A DNA stretch of 64,000 bases from Serinus canaria (GCF_022539315.1 NC_066337.1:806001-870000); one strand, 5' to 3'. Shown: positions 9,456-23,383, counted from the first letter of the stretch. Notes: generated by a model from the letters alone, not told the origin. Made by a program: numbers and translations.

Positions 9456-12400
9456 GACCGTGCCGGGCTGAGCGCGGCGCTCGCAGCAGCAGCCGGGGAG
9501 GCGCGCCCAGCCCTGGGCTCTGCAGCTCCGGCAGACACAAACTCAGGCAGAAGCCAAAGCAAAGAACAAGTTTGCAGCAGTTCCTGGAAAGGAAGGAGCC
9601 GGCTCTGGTGGTGAAATCGCCCCGAACTGGCAGAGCCCCGGGCTCCTCATCCTCCACCGCTGCGGTTTCACATGAGAACTCCAGGACCGAGTCCTGTTGT
9701 GCCTGGCCCGGGTTAGGAGCAGCAGGGTCCCTTCACCTGGGAACCTCCCCTGCCCAAAGCCCTTCCCCTGCGGTTATTGTCCGGCTCCGGGTGGCTGCTC
9801 GGCTGCAAACCCAGCTGCGCCCATCCCCTGGCCCCCAGGGCAGATCCCCGGGGCAGCTCCCGCCGTGTGGGGTGCAGGGCTGAGGGGCTTATTGCTGAAA
9901 TGGCCTTAAAACTGCTCTGCCTTTGGTCTTCACATACTGTGGGTTTGCTATCACGCTCTGTTCCCTGCTCCTGGAGCCTGAAGAGCTGATTTTTGCCAAG
10001 GATCTCTAATTCTATTCTGATATAATAGAAGAATCTGAGCTTCATGTGCAGGGATTTCTACCTCTGCAGTGGAAAAATCAGAACACATAAGCTAAATTAT
10101 GTGTTGTCATTCTCCACATGACCTTAATCAGAGGTCTCTGAATTCTTTTCTGATTTGACAGAAAGGTCTGAGCTTTATTTGCAGCGAGTTCTGATTTCAC
10201 AGATGAAAACTGTCATGTGTGTGTTGTGCTGGATATTGTGCAAAAATATACAAATAAGGTCTTTGAAGCGAATTCATAAATGCCAGCCCCTGACGTTTCC
10301 CTGGACTGCAACTCTAATTAACACCAAATGCAGCCACGCTCGGTTTGATGTGGGAGAACAGACTTGGGTAGACGGCAGGCTGAAGTCTCACCAACTAATT
10401 TCACAGGAGTTATTAAAAATACTGGATCAGCACAGCAAAGCAGCCTGTAAAAACTCTATTATTGTAATAGGATAATGAAGTGAAGCTGGCTGCTTTCATG
10501 CAGCATTTACAGACTGATGGCTCTTTCCTTGTGACACAGAGGTGGGAAACAGCAGCTGGGTCCATCCCTCCTTTGAGCACAAAGCTTCAGGCCCAGGCAT
10601 TTACTGTCATGCATGTGGATGGAACACTGCAGCCTCACATTAAATATTTACATCAACAGAAGTTATGGCAGATTTCTCTCATAATTAATGTCTCGTTTGG
10701 GCTGGAGTGTACTTGTTGGGCATGAGTATGAGAAATCTGGCCTTGTCTTTACTAAGGAAAAGTCTTGGCACAGGAAAATCCCTCTCCCCTGTCCTGGCAC
10801 AGGGAAATCCCTCTCCTTTGCCACAGCACTCTGTTAGAAATCTGCAGCTGTTTGGAAGTTCATCCTCAGGGCTAAAATACAATTTTTAGGTATATAAAGC
10901 AGGAAGGCACCAGTGTGCACAGGACGTGGGTTCTGGCATTCAGGGATTCTGGACAGGAGTGATCTCAGGTGCTTGGCTCTGGAAGGGTTTCTTATTCCCT
11001 AGACTAGAGCATCAAACAAGTGCTTAAGCTGGGAGCTCCTTCTTCCAGTGGGGTTAAAAAGCTTCAAAATCCAGTTCAAAGCAGGTTCTAAACCTGCTGG
11101 CTGTAATTAAGCAGGAGGAATTCACACACACAGAGACAGGACCAGCTCAAACAGAGAAAAGCACCACAGAGATCCAGCCAAGAGAAGCAGAGCTCTGAGC
11201 CTGTAAAGGCATCACTGTTTCTACTGCATGTGCAGGCTGAACTCTCTATATGAAGAATGTGGAGTTAATTCCAGTTTGGCATGTCTGATTAGATCCCATT
11301 CAGGGTTTGAGGCTGGTGGAACAGAAATCCTGGGGAAATACCAGATCCCTGGAAATCAGCAGCTGAATCCACCCTGAGTGCAATGGGAGCTGGATTTCCT
11401 GGGGAGCTCTGAGTCCTGAACATCAATCCAGGGAAGGTTTTCTGCTGCCCCTGCTGACTCCCAGCTCACAGCCAAGTGATCCCAACCATCTGCCTGTAAA
11501 CTTTCTGATTTAAGCCTGAAATACTTGAATTCAATCTACCTTGTCCTCCTGGGAAAAGCAGAGAGTAGCAATAGGGCTGTCAAATTCCTTGTTTGCCTTT
11601 TCCCAGTGTGCCCCAGAAACTGGGGCTGGGAGGGCAGATCCCCCTGTTCCCATCCTTGCAGCTTCCAACGTGGCAATGCCAGGCTGATTTTGAGGAGTAC
11701 AAGTTACCAGTCTCTGTCTTATTCCTCTTTCTCTGGGTGAGGAATGTAAATTATTGAGATCTTGTGAAAATGCTCTAAAAGGTGCCTGGGAAGTGCCCCA
11801 GTGTGAGGCTGTCTGCTACTCTGGGGGGAGATCTACTTGCTCTAAGATCCCTGGATTCCATGGGAATGCCCAGAGTAGGAGGCAAAAAATCTGTCTAGAG
11901 CTAAATATTAGCAAATACTAGGAAAAAAAAATATCCTAAGATAAATATTAGTGAATACTAATATTTAGAAAGGATTAATGCCAGCAATGCCTGAAGGGAA
12001 GGATGAAAGGAGGCAGAGAATACCTGAGTTGGGATGCTGCTGATCACCTCCCATCTCAGGAGGGCTCCTTTAACACACTGAGCAGCCCAGAATCAGATGC
12101 TTCTTAAATTGCTAGTTATTTTCAAATGTCTTTTTTTTCCCTCCAAGGTTTCTAGTGGCCAAATTTTGCTATGAGGGACATCTTTGCACTCTGATAACCT
12201 TCAGCTTCTGCCTTTAGATGCTTTTGTGCAATCCCATCTTCTGATTTTCCTATTACTGGCAGGCGGGCAGGACATGGTATTCAAATAAAATACTGGATAT
12301 TTCCACTGATGCTGCACAGCCAGAATTAATCTTGCTGGTGCTGCGGTGGAAAACAACGGAGATAAGCAACAAACCACTCGCTCCTGTGACTAAATTGAGC

Positions 12401-13059
12401 AACTCTGTTGGAATCCAGAGAGGGAGCAGCTCTGGGGTGCTGCAATGGCCCCTTTCCCGAGCCAATCAGGCTTTGTCCCGGCGCTCAGCAACAAAAGGTT
12501 GTGTGCAGGAAGGAAGTGCTGTGCTTGTGCAGCCCTGCCTTCCCAAGGCTTTATCAGGTCTGCAGGAGCTCCAGATATCTCTCAGGACCACCGTGCAAAA
12601 GTGCAGGAAGTGCCGTGGCCTGACCTTTATCCACAATCAGAAGATTCCTTGGCAGAGCTTGTTTTTGCAGCCTCCGCCTCAGGAATGCTGTGGAGCACTG
12701 GCTCTCCCTGGGGTTTGGGGATAGGTGGGAACCAGGAGCAGGCTGGGCACACACTGACATTCCTGGGGGGCCCTGGGGCACCCCAAGAGCCACCTCGATT
12801 CTTCAGCTTCTGAGCTCTGGCTACCCTCCCACTTTCTTCATCTCTCCATGGACAAAAGCCAGAGCCTGGGTTTTAATCCCTTCAATGACCAAATCCAGTC
12901 TGACCATCTCTGGTAACAATTTTCTGGAATGAGTGGTCAATACACCAGGGATCAGGATGGGTTGCCACGACTGTGGAGATGCTTTCTTTCCCTTTTTAGC
13001 TAAATTTAATTTCAAGTGCATGCAAGTGTGAGAGGGGAGGGAGAGAGTGGGACAATTTG

Positions 13060-15076
13060 ATGCCTTAGAGAAGAAAACCACCATTTATTTTGTCACTTTT
13101 TTTTTACACCATCTTCTTCATACAACTGTTTCATTGTAACATTAATACATTTAAAAAAAAACAACCCACCAAGATAGCTTGCAAAATTATATATATTTTA
13201 ATATCCAAAAAGTACATTGCATATATATAGTAGCAAAAGCCCCATTTCCCATGGGTAGTTCCTTCATACTTAAATTTTGCGATTATTGCAGAAATGTTGC
13301 TTAAAAACACCCCGAAAGCACTAAGAGCTAACTGTATTAGCTTGATCTTCTCTTCCCACTTTGTTAAATAATTGCATCAGTGCTTGTGTTTAACATTCTG
13401 AGCTGACTCCAATGCTCTGGTTTCAGACTCCCCTCCTGCAATGGGATGCACATGGACCAAATCTCGCCCCCACAGAGTCCCAGGGGTTGGTCTAGACTAG
13501 ATAGTTGTGATCCTGTTAATTGGCTGCCACTTAATACAAGTCAGCTAATGGGTTGTACATGGAACTCTCACCCCCCAGACATCTGTTCCAAACCCCAAAT
13601 GCTTGTGGTTTACCCTCTGTTTATGGCACCAAACCGCTGCTTGTGCAGCGTCACATTCACATCTGCAAAGCTGGGGGTGGCTCAGAGTTCTGGAAGGGGT
13701 TGGATTTCCACAGAACCCCCTAGCAGAAGCCATCAAAAAGAGGAATATTTAATGGTTTTATCTATGAAGTGGTTAAGATCTTCCCAAAGTTCAGGATTTG
13801 GGTGAAAAGCGATCACAGAATATTGCAATGGTTGCCTTGAGATGTTGGGCCTGTTTTCAATCAGCCTCAATGCAAACACGGGAGTAAGTGGAGTTAATCT
13901 GCAGACAGCTACAACAGACTAATACAGAAAATCCTCTCCTCTAGACAAACCCAGGGCAATCTGGAGGGGTTCTGGCTACTTTGAGGGTCAGTCATGGATC
14001 CAATTGCAGGACTAAGCCTATCTCCAACAGATACATTACTCGTGTCTTAATTTTTTTTTTTTTTTAGCAAAAAGTACAAAGCTACAGCCCAAATGTACAG
14101 ATTGAAAAGATGTACAAATTACATTAAAAAAATAAACAAAAAACAACTGAGCTGATAGTAAAAAACAAACCTGCATTTGTGACCGAGGTCAACTCGTTTT
14201 ATTTACTCTTTCTTTTAAAACTGTGAGATATAGGGAAAAATAACTCTGCATAATTTATACAGTAATTTGCCTTCTGGTTTGTTGACCCTAGGTTTGACGG
14301 TCTGACAAACGCACAGCGTTCGCGAATCGGTGCTTCCAGAGCCCCGCGGCTCGGGCGGAGCCAGGGACCTGCTGTCGTTTATTCACTTCCCTTCTGTTCC
14401 CAGGAATGCCTGTGCTTGACTTTGCCTTATGCTTTGTTCAGGTTTCTGCTGCTTGCTGAGTTCGCACACAGTCAAATGAAGTTGCACTCTAGAAAAGTTC
14501 CTTCAATGCCCTTTACTTCTTAAAATATACATTTACATATATATATATGAATATATATATATATATATTTAATTTCCAGTTGGGTGAAATTCTTCCTCTG
14601 CCTTAGAGCTAAGATTCCAGTTGTGGTTCCCTGCAGCCCAACGTCCTCCACTGAATGGTCAAATGGCCAGTGAGAAAAACCCCATTGTGGTCATCTTTTC
14701 CTACGACCCACTGCTGGATCTATGCCTTGTCAAAAGCCTTTGAATCCTTAAAAATTGCTCTCATCCAAAAGCTAATAATCATTCCAGGGAATGGTGAACC
14801 ATCTTCACTGTCACTTCCTACAGAGGACACAAGCCTTAAACCCCAAAGAAAATGCAGAGTACTGGCCCACAGGAGCTTCCATCTCTCAGTTCAAGACACA
14901 AGAGGCAAAGTTACAAAAGTAAAATGTTTGGTCCAGGAATTACAAATATCCAGTTTTAATTCTTCCCCAGAAAGGCCACAATTATCCATTAAGGGTCCCC
15001 CCAAAAACCATACAAATCCCAGGAGTAAAGAAAATGTCCAACCAGACTGCTCAAGGCCACTGGCAGATCAAAGCAT
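13060..15076 (-). other. FLI1: FLI1 3'UTR with poly(A) signal
   Basis: This is the sequence 3' of the FLI1 stop codon on the - strand. On that strand an AATAAA hexamer lies at 13084-13089, so cleavage near 13065 is likely. The stretch is AT-rich and free of obvious transposons, as expected of a long vertebrate 3'UTR. It holds an AT dinucleotide run at about 14536-14570 and a CpG-dense island at about 14290-14360. Another TTTATT on the + strand near 14200 is a possible earlier poly(A) signal. Confidence 0.7.
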
Positions 15077-16597
<1,521 letters not shown>

Positions 16598-16645
16598 CTG
16601 GATTGGCAAGACGGCTGCTGGTAGGCCCCAGGATTTGGTAGGGAT
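16598..16645 (-). CDS. FLI1: FLI1 exon 8: conserved linker before the ETS domain
   Basis: A 48-base exon encoding PYQILGPTSSRLANP (residues 257-271), with shared codons for Asp256 and Gly272 at its ends. It is identical to the mammalian linker just N-terminal to the ETS domain. The acceptor is a TTTTTTAG and the donor is CAG followed by GTGAGTT. The phase fits exons 7 and 9 exactly. The peptide is too short to be found by open-frame length and was placed by homology. Confidence 0.96.
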
Positions 16646-18291
16646 CTAAAAAATAAAATAAATTAAAGAAAAAAGAAATCACTCAACAAAATTTAAAGGA
16701 TCTTTCATCAAAAAGAAACTCCAGGTCATTATGTTTTTTCTAGAAACCAAATTTTCATTTTCTTTCTTCACTCCTTCTGTCCCTTCTCCCCGGGCCTAGA
16801 AGTGCTCCTTCTTTCTTTCTTAGCAAACAACCACCAGGTATTTCTGGCATCCAAAATGGCACAGCCACAGTTTCTGGCTCTGCTCTCAGACCTGCCTGCT
16901 TTTGCAGTCTGGGATCTCCTTGGACATTCCCTGCATTGTGTGGCAACCACAGCACATCAAACGTGGCAAAAACCTGTGGGACAGGAGAACAGCCACAAAG
17001 CAGAAGGAAATGTATTCCTTGTAACAAAAAAGAGCTCAATAAAAAGGAGAGCAGATGAGATTTTCAGATTCACTGGTTAGCAGCTGAGTTTGCAGCCCTG
17101 GGAGGGCAGGAAATGTTCACCCAAGTCTCTCTTTGTGAAGCAAACACAGCATTAGTGAGATGAGAGTAACAGGAGTTTGTGGCTGGCTCCACCAAGGCTG
17201 AGTGATTCTTGAAAACCCCACAAAGCATTTATTAGGAATGAATTCCTTCCCTTTCTGTGGGGCCTCCTCAGCCCTAATCTCTACACTTGTGCCTCTCTCT
17301 GGTTGTGGTGATTTGGATCTGAGTTTGCTGGTGGATTGAATGGGTTCCAAGAGCACCAAGCCCGGAGCAGGGGAAGGGATGGGGAGCAGCTGTGCCGGGC
17401 AGGGAGGGTGGGGAGGCAGCAGGGAACACCCCTGCTCTGCCCCGAGGGGCTGCTTTCCTCCCCGGCTGCTCTGGGCAGGGAAAGCCCTGCTGGGATGGGA
17501 CAGGCGGGGATGCTCCAAGGGGATCAGCCCGGGGGGACCCTGCAGGTGCTGGCCCAGGGATGGGCAGGGGCAGAGCGGGCACAGAGCTCTGCAGGAGCGA
17601 CAGGGATAGGACAGGACAGATGGATGAGGATGAGAGATCTCTGAAGCCAGGGCTTGGAACTTGTGGTTTATTGCCAAGGGCCTGGGTGCAGGGCCCTGCT
17701 CGGAGCTGCCAGCCACAGATCAGAGCAGGGCTGAGAGAAGTAAAGAGAGTGGTGAAGAGAGAGAAGGCAAGAGCGTGGTAAAGAGGATGAGAGATAGAAG
17801 TTCCCATTACAATACCATAAATCTTCTTCTGTGTTGAATATTCTAATTCTCACTAACCAATCTAGTTCAAGATACAAATCCTGTAGCATTTACATACAGC
17901 CTGTAAGAATCATTACATTACCATACTGTGTTCCATTTTAAACCCTAAAACCTCCTCTTTGGGCCCCCTCTGTCAAGCCAGCAGGGTCTGCTCTGACCCT
18001 TGGACCTGCCTGCAACCAGAAGGTGTTGTTTCATCCAAAGGGAATTACCTTCAGCCAGCCATACCATTGTTTTCCAGTTGTTCAGTAACCAAGGTATCTC
18101 AAAGCTGCTTTCATTTCAATCTCGCTTACAGTTTCCATATTCTCAAAATCTTTTGCCAGGCAATCATATTTATAAGGTTTTCCTGTTTCATCTTCCCCAA
18201 CAGAGCCCCTTTGGGAGAGCTGCTGGCACAGCCCAGCCCCCCAAGCCCTCCCCTGCCTGTCCCTGCCCAAGGTCTCAGACCCCACTCTCAC
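16646..18291 (-). other. FLI1: FLI1 intron 7
   Basis: About 1.65 kb. Its 5' half is dominated by the retroviral remnant described at 17621-18230. The rest looks unique. Confidence 0.85.
17621..18230 (-). mobile_element. 3' end of an endogenous retrovirus: internal remnant plus LTR
   Basis: In - strand sense, an open frame of about 40 codons ends in a stop near 18080. A purine-rich tract near 17950 follows (GAGGGGGCCCAAAGAGGAGG), then an LTR-like stretch. A TG at about 17935 and a CA at about 17621 are plausible LTR ends, giving about 315 bp. An AATAAA lies at 17667-17672 on the - strand, at the usual distance from the 3' end. The order internal frame, polypurine tract, LTR is that of a provirus 3' end. 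I cannot name the family or the encoded fragment, and I found no clear target-site duplication. It lies in the same orientation as FLI1. Confidence 0.5.
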
Positions 18292-18339
18292 CTGGCTGGG
18301 GCCGCTGCTGCTCTGTTGTCTTATTCACATTTTGTGTCC
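18292..18339 (-). CDS. FLI1: FLI1 exon 7: short variable linker
   Basis: A 48-base exon encoding TQNVNKTTEQRPQP (residues 241 onward, to 255), ending in the TEQRPQP block shared with human FLI1. The acceptor is GTCACAG and the donor is CCAG followed by GTGAGAG. The first two bases complete Arg240 with the last base of exon 6, and the last base starts Asp256. It is about five residues shorter than the human stretch at the same place, because the human SPPLGG-type segment is missing. Confidence 0.93.
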
Positions 18340-19587
18340 CTGTGACAGGAGGGCCTGGAAAGAGAGAAGGGGTTTATAGGGACAAAGTACAAACCACATC
18401 CCACAGGAATCACAGCAACTGCAAGGGAAAGGCTTCCTCAGACTAAGGGCTGGTATTTTGGGGATTACACTATAAAATAAAGAGATGTCCCTAGAAATTT
18501 AAAATTTCTGCATAAAATGAAAATACACCAATAAGGAAAGCATTACATAGACATTTATAATTTGCCAAATAGTCAGTGAGACAAGGAAAATATTATGTAG
18601 ATACTTCATTAATTTTCTGTCTTTTACTGCAGCTGAACTTCCATTCTAGTTTGCATCCATGCTGTGAACAAAAAATTGGATTATTCAATGTACAAATGCC
18701 AACCTCCTTCCACATTGGAGCTTTACCCATATTTTTTGCAAATGCAAGTTATTTTTTAGGCAAAAAAATTGGGGTTTATCAAACATTTAGTTGATAATAT
18801 CATGGTGATTTGTATAAATCCCTTCAAGAGGAAGATCTATTCCTCCTCTTTGTATCATTTCTCAGAACAGAAAACTGTGACTCGAAGAATAATTCTCACA
18901 TTTGGGGTGAGCACAGCTCAGGAAGCTGCAGAGAAAGGGAGGGGACTCTGCCAGGTGCTGCCACATGGATTCACAGCAGGAGAACCTTGCTGAGGGTCAG
19001 ATGTGCCCACCCTGCCCAGGGAGAAGCCCCAGCAGTGGCACAGGGGATAGGGGACAGTGGCTCAGAGCCAGCAGGCTGGGCCAGCTGCAACACGGATTTT
19101 AGGGACAGAGAATTGGTCTGGGATGTCCAGAAATCAAAAATCAAAACTCAAATCAAACCAAACCAAACCAAAACCTCTACACCTCCCTATTGGAATCCGA
19201 GGCACCCTAAACCCAGCAAGAACAAGGGCTGGGTGTGAGCAGGGCTGGGGCAGAGGGGCCCCATCTGCCTGCTGGACTTTGCCTTTCTGCAAAGTTGGCA
19301 GAAGCTCTCAGAATGTGCCTGAACTGTCCAGATCTGTCCCTAAAACCACCACAGCAGGGGACAGGCCTGTGATTAACAGGGTGTCTGTGCAGAGGATTTG
19401 CTCCTGGCCCCTTAACCAAACCCCACAATATTACTCTGTCCATAACATCATTCTGCTTCTTATCTGTCCCTAGTTCTACCTCTTATCTGTCCCCAAATCT
19501 TCTGCCCCTCTGACCCAGGCCAGCTGTGCCCAAGTCTCATTTTAACCTTCCGTTGCACAGTTTGTGATTCCCACTGGGACAACTTAC
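18340..19587 (-). other. FLI1: FLI1 intron 6
   Basis: About 1.25 kb, with no recognised repeat or further exon. It contains an A-rich (AACCAAACC) run near 19155. Confidence 0.85.
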
Positions 19588-19653
19588 TTTTGGAGAGACC
19601 AGAATTCCCATAACTGCCCCATCCTGCTCTCCTGACTGCATCACAGGAGGGAT
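19588..19653 (-). CDS. FLI1: FLI1 exon 6: activation/linker segment
   Basis: A 66-base exon encoding PSCDAVRRAGWGSYGNSGL and then SK (residues 219-239). It aligns with the human PSYDSVRRGAWGNNMNSGL segment. The acceptor is TTGTTAG, where two bases complete Asp218. The donor is AAAA followed by GTAAGTT, leaving one base for Arg240. Both phases fit the neighbours, which supports the placement despite lower identity than other FLI1 exons. In Ewing sarcoma fusions this exon is the common human breakpoint partner, so its borders are well known there. Confidence 0.92.
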
Positions 19654-20537
19654 CTAACAACAAGAGACAACAGGCACACAGGGCTTGAAAAGAACTTTTC
19701 CTAGAAAAAAACTTGTAAGACACTGGCTTTGCTTTGTGGTCCCAACTGGCTTGGCTGCTGTAGGGCTGTGTTTTTTTCCTCTCCCACATCTCCAGTGCTC
19801 CCCCAGCCCCTCAAAGAAGTGTAAATAGGGCTGTAAATGCAGCATTGGGCTCTTTGGGCAATTCCCAACCTGACACATTCTGATCATGAAGTGCTGTCCC
19901 TGCACTCAGTGGAATTCAGTGTGACCCATCCCAGCCTAAAGGAGACCCCTTCCTCTCATCCCCAGACCACAGGCAGAGGAGGAGGAGATGAACCCTGTTA
20001 CTATTTCACAGAAATTCAATTCAGATTTTAAACCTGGTGAGGCTGAGGATTTGAGGTGACAATAAGGAGGCTGTTTCAAGGAGATGCAAAAGGGGGAAAA
20101 GCATTCTCCAGGGACATCCCAAGTGCTCCTCTGCCCAGCACCTCCTGCCTGTGGGGCTGTGCAGCTCCCTGAGGATCCATCCTGGGCACTGGCACATTCC
20201 TCCAGCACTGGGAAAGCCTGGAGGAATATAAGCTGAGGCTTTGAAATTACAGGCTTGCAGTTATTGGCACGGAAAGGAAAACACAGAGGGACGGGAGAAG
20301 GGAGGGTGGGGGAGCCAGAGGAGGAGGGAAGAGAGAGGAATGGGGAAAAACAGAGCTCGTGTAATCTGCCTGGTTTTATTTTTATTTTACTTGTTTGTTT
20401 TTTTCCCTTTTTGCAGAAACCACAAACCCCACTGCAAATAGATCAGACTGGAAAACAAACCACTGTGGTTTCAGCTGGGACAAAGAGTGGGATGGGACAA
20501 CTTGGGAGGAGGGAGGTGACAGCTTCATCTACACTGT

Positions 20538-20710
20538 TCCAATAGGGAGACCTGTCCCAAAAGGGGCTCCTGTCCCCATTAAGGATCCCTGTCCCCATTA
20601 GGGATTCCTGTCCCATTCAGGATCCCTGCCCCATTCCAGATCCCTCTCCCATTCTGGATCTCTGCCCCATTGAGGATCCCTGTCCCCATTCAGGATCCCT
20701 GTCCCTGTTC
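20538..20710 (+). repeat. Short tandem repeat, about 20-bp units
   Basis: Seven to eight imperfect units share the theme CCCCATTAAGGATCCCTGTC. Several units have drifted to CCCATTCTGGATCTCTG-type variants. Confidence 0.85.
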
Positions 20711-22294
20711 CCGTGGCCACACAAGCAGCAGCAGGGCTGTCCCCTGCCCTGGTGCTGTTGGGACCTTTCCCCAGCCCCAGTGTCCTGCAGCTGCCCCTGC
20801 TCCACCCCAGGGGCTTTTTCCTGCCTGCAATCCCGATGGATCCCAGTGGGACAGAGCTCTCCCAGTGACCAAGAGCAGGAGAGCAGGGAGGGGTCTGAGG
20901 CAGACCCTGCCTTTTCCATCTCCTCCCTGCAGCCAGCTCTGACTCCCCCTGCTCCCCTGGGATATCCCTCTGAGTTATCACAACACAGCTATCAGAGCCA
21001 CGTTTGGGGAAACGCTTTGGAAAACCCAAGTTCTGCACTGAGAAAAGCAAACTCCTCAGCAATGTCCACCACCTGAGATGTTAATGTGCATTTTGGTTTG
21101 TTCAATCCATAAACAGTTCTGTAATGTAACATTAATGGAAATGTCATATGATGATCTGTTAAAGGAAGGCAGCAATTCTTTTTCAAAAAAAAATCCTTTT
21201 CAAAATAGGGGAAAATTTCCTTCCCAGAAGGTAGTAGTGGAACTCACTGAAATTTTTCAGTTTTCTCTGATTTTTTGGGGGGCCAGATCATTGACTCAAG
21301 GGAATCAACTGTTACAAAGGGTTTGCTTGATCCAGAGTCATCAGCACGCTTTGAGTAAATAAATAGGCCATGATTTGGAGAGATGATATTCCTCCTCCTC
21401 CTCTACCTCCTCAGGTTTAATCAAGGCTGACTGACTGGATTCAGAGAGACTGAGTCCCTCTGCCTCAGTTTTTCCTCTATAAATATGGATTATGGAGCAA
21501 AGTGTGGGGATGTGTAGGGGTAGCCTTGTGTTGTAGGATGAGATTCAGCCCTGAGTGTGACTTGGCCATAATAAGAAGGGTTAAATATGATAATCAGCCC
21601 TGCTATTGAAACACCATGTGCACTCAGCTACTGCAAGTTTCCAACTCTTTCTCTCACCCTCAAAAAGAAAAAAAAAAACAAAAAACCAAACCAAAAAAAA
21701 CCCCAAATCCAAATGCAGGAAGCTATTTTTATTTCACAAAAATCTCTGCAACGCGAATGAACCCACCAGCCCTCCTGGCTTCCAGGCCCAGGCTTGAAAG
21801 CTGATTGTACTTAAAGCAAAATGGAAAAGGCAGAGCCAGGGAACCCCTTCAGACTTTTGCAGGTTCCTGCAAAAACAGGATCATTCCCAGGACATGACAC
21901 CCAGTGGCTCGAAGAGATCCTACAGAGCTGCAGCCAAACAGGGACAGGAATAGTCTTATCTGTCATTTAAACCACTCAGATTTTACACCAAAACTTGCCA
22001 TGGGATGGAAATTCAATTAAAAGACTTGGACTGGGGTTCTCTCCTGGTGTAAATCAGCAAATGGCTACAGTGAAGTGGGACAAATTTATCCCAGAAAGAA
22101 TCAGGTTCCTGAGTCTGGTTTAGACTTAAAAGGCCCCATGGAACAAGAGCCCTATGACAAATGTGTGTTCAATACAAAATGGAATTAAAGAGCAGAAAAT
22201 AAATCATAGATGCTTTCAAGAACTGTCATTCTGCAGCTGTCTGGTTTATGTCCAGAAATTCCGCAGCATGAATGCTCAGTCTATTAGGAGGAAG

Positions 22295-22425
22295 GTAAAG
22301 GATATTAATAATGCTTTGCACTTTCACAGCACCTTTCAAGCGAGGATCTCACAGCTTTGCAAACATTCGCACTCACAGCGCGCCTGGCAAGAAGGTTAAA
22401 TATCATTTTATTTATTCACAGGCAT
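22295..22425 (+). repeat. Ancient amniote repeat tail (L3/MIR-like)
   Basis: The stretch reads CACTTTCACAGCACCTTTCA, then AGGATCTCACAGCTTTGCAA, then GGTTAAATATCATTTTA. This resembles the tail common to old amniote L3/SINE elements, where a block like ATCTCAAAGCGCTTTACAAA precedes a GTAAGTATCATT block. It is identified by eye; family and orientation are uncertain. Confidence 0.4.
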
Positions 22426-23383
22426 AAATGCACTTTCTGCAGGCTTTAGCTGCCTTTCTAAGCTGCACTGCCTTCCCCAGCAATCAGGCTGTGTGGGGCA
22501 GGCTGCAGCCCTGCTCTCTGTGCCATTTTAGCCCTGCTCTCCACTCTCTCACCCCAAATCTGCCTCGGTTGCTCCCCTGGCACTCTGTGCTCAGCTCTCC
22601 AGACAGCCCCTGTCTCCCCTGGAGCTGGGTCCCCTCCCAGCACCTCTGGGGCATATTTAGTCTGAACAGACTGATAGATATAGCTGGGGGCAGATGGACA
22701 GACACAAAGACTCCCTTCCCAGGAAACCAGCCTGAAAACCCCCAGGTGGATTCCCACACCACCATCCCGAATCCTTGTCGGTCCTGTCAGCCCGAGTGCA
22801 GCCCAGTGAGCAAGGCTTCAGGGATTCTGTGTTTGAGATATGATGTATTAGGGAGCAAACCCTTGCTGATAAACTTAAAAAAAAACCCAAAAAACCTCAA
22901 CCCTGCTGTTTTATAAATCTGAGAGTTTGGGACAGAGGGGAGGCAAGGGGGGGTTCAGTGAACAATGGGCTCACAGTGCCTGAGCTTCCTGAGCTGCTGG
23001 GAAGTGCTGACAGCCCCTTCATCCTGCTCCCTCTGAGGAGCTTTCTCAGTCAGGCTGAGTCAGGCACCACTTTGTGCTACCAGCCTGATGAGGCTTTCCA
23101 GGAGAACAACGAGCTTGGGCTCTGGAACAGACACATTTCTTAGGCCTTTATTTTTCTAGGATAGATACAATGGGGCTGGGTCATTTATGGACTAAATGCT
23201 TTATGGCACTACAGGGGAATCTTATTTGGAATGCCACCCATGCTGGCACTAAAGGCAAGACTGGGAAGGGATGGAGAGCCCAGGAATCTTTGGAGCTGGC
23301 ACCTCCAAGGAAATTCAGCAGTTGGAGGGTGGGAAGGGGCTTGTCCTAAGCCATGGAGGCAGAGCCAGGAAGGGAAACAGGGG

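Larger units (their letters stand above)
2791..13059. other. KCNJ1-FLI1 intergenic region
   Basis: About 10 kb lie between the two convergent genes. I see no further protein gene. Apart from the repeats listed separately (MIR-like relic, CR1 tails, poly-C, AC/TA and GATA microsatellites, GC-rich minisatellite), the sequence is unique-looking and moderately AT-rich. A CpG-rich patch lies at about 7400-7580. No open frame shows family resemblance. Confidence 0.6.

Noticed and set aside
9003..9614. ORFs of 150-200 codons on both strands
   Set aside because: They are produced by the GC-rich minisatellite and have repeated peptides without protein character.
21078..21130. A YGLNK-like peptide on the - strand, considered as FLI1 exon 6
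   Set aside because: The surrounding residues do not match, and a true exon 6 with correct phases was found at 19588-19653.
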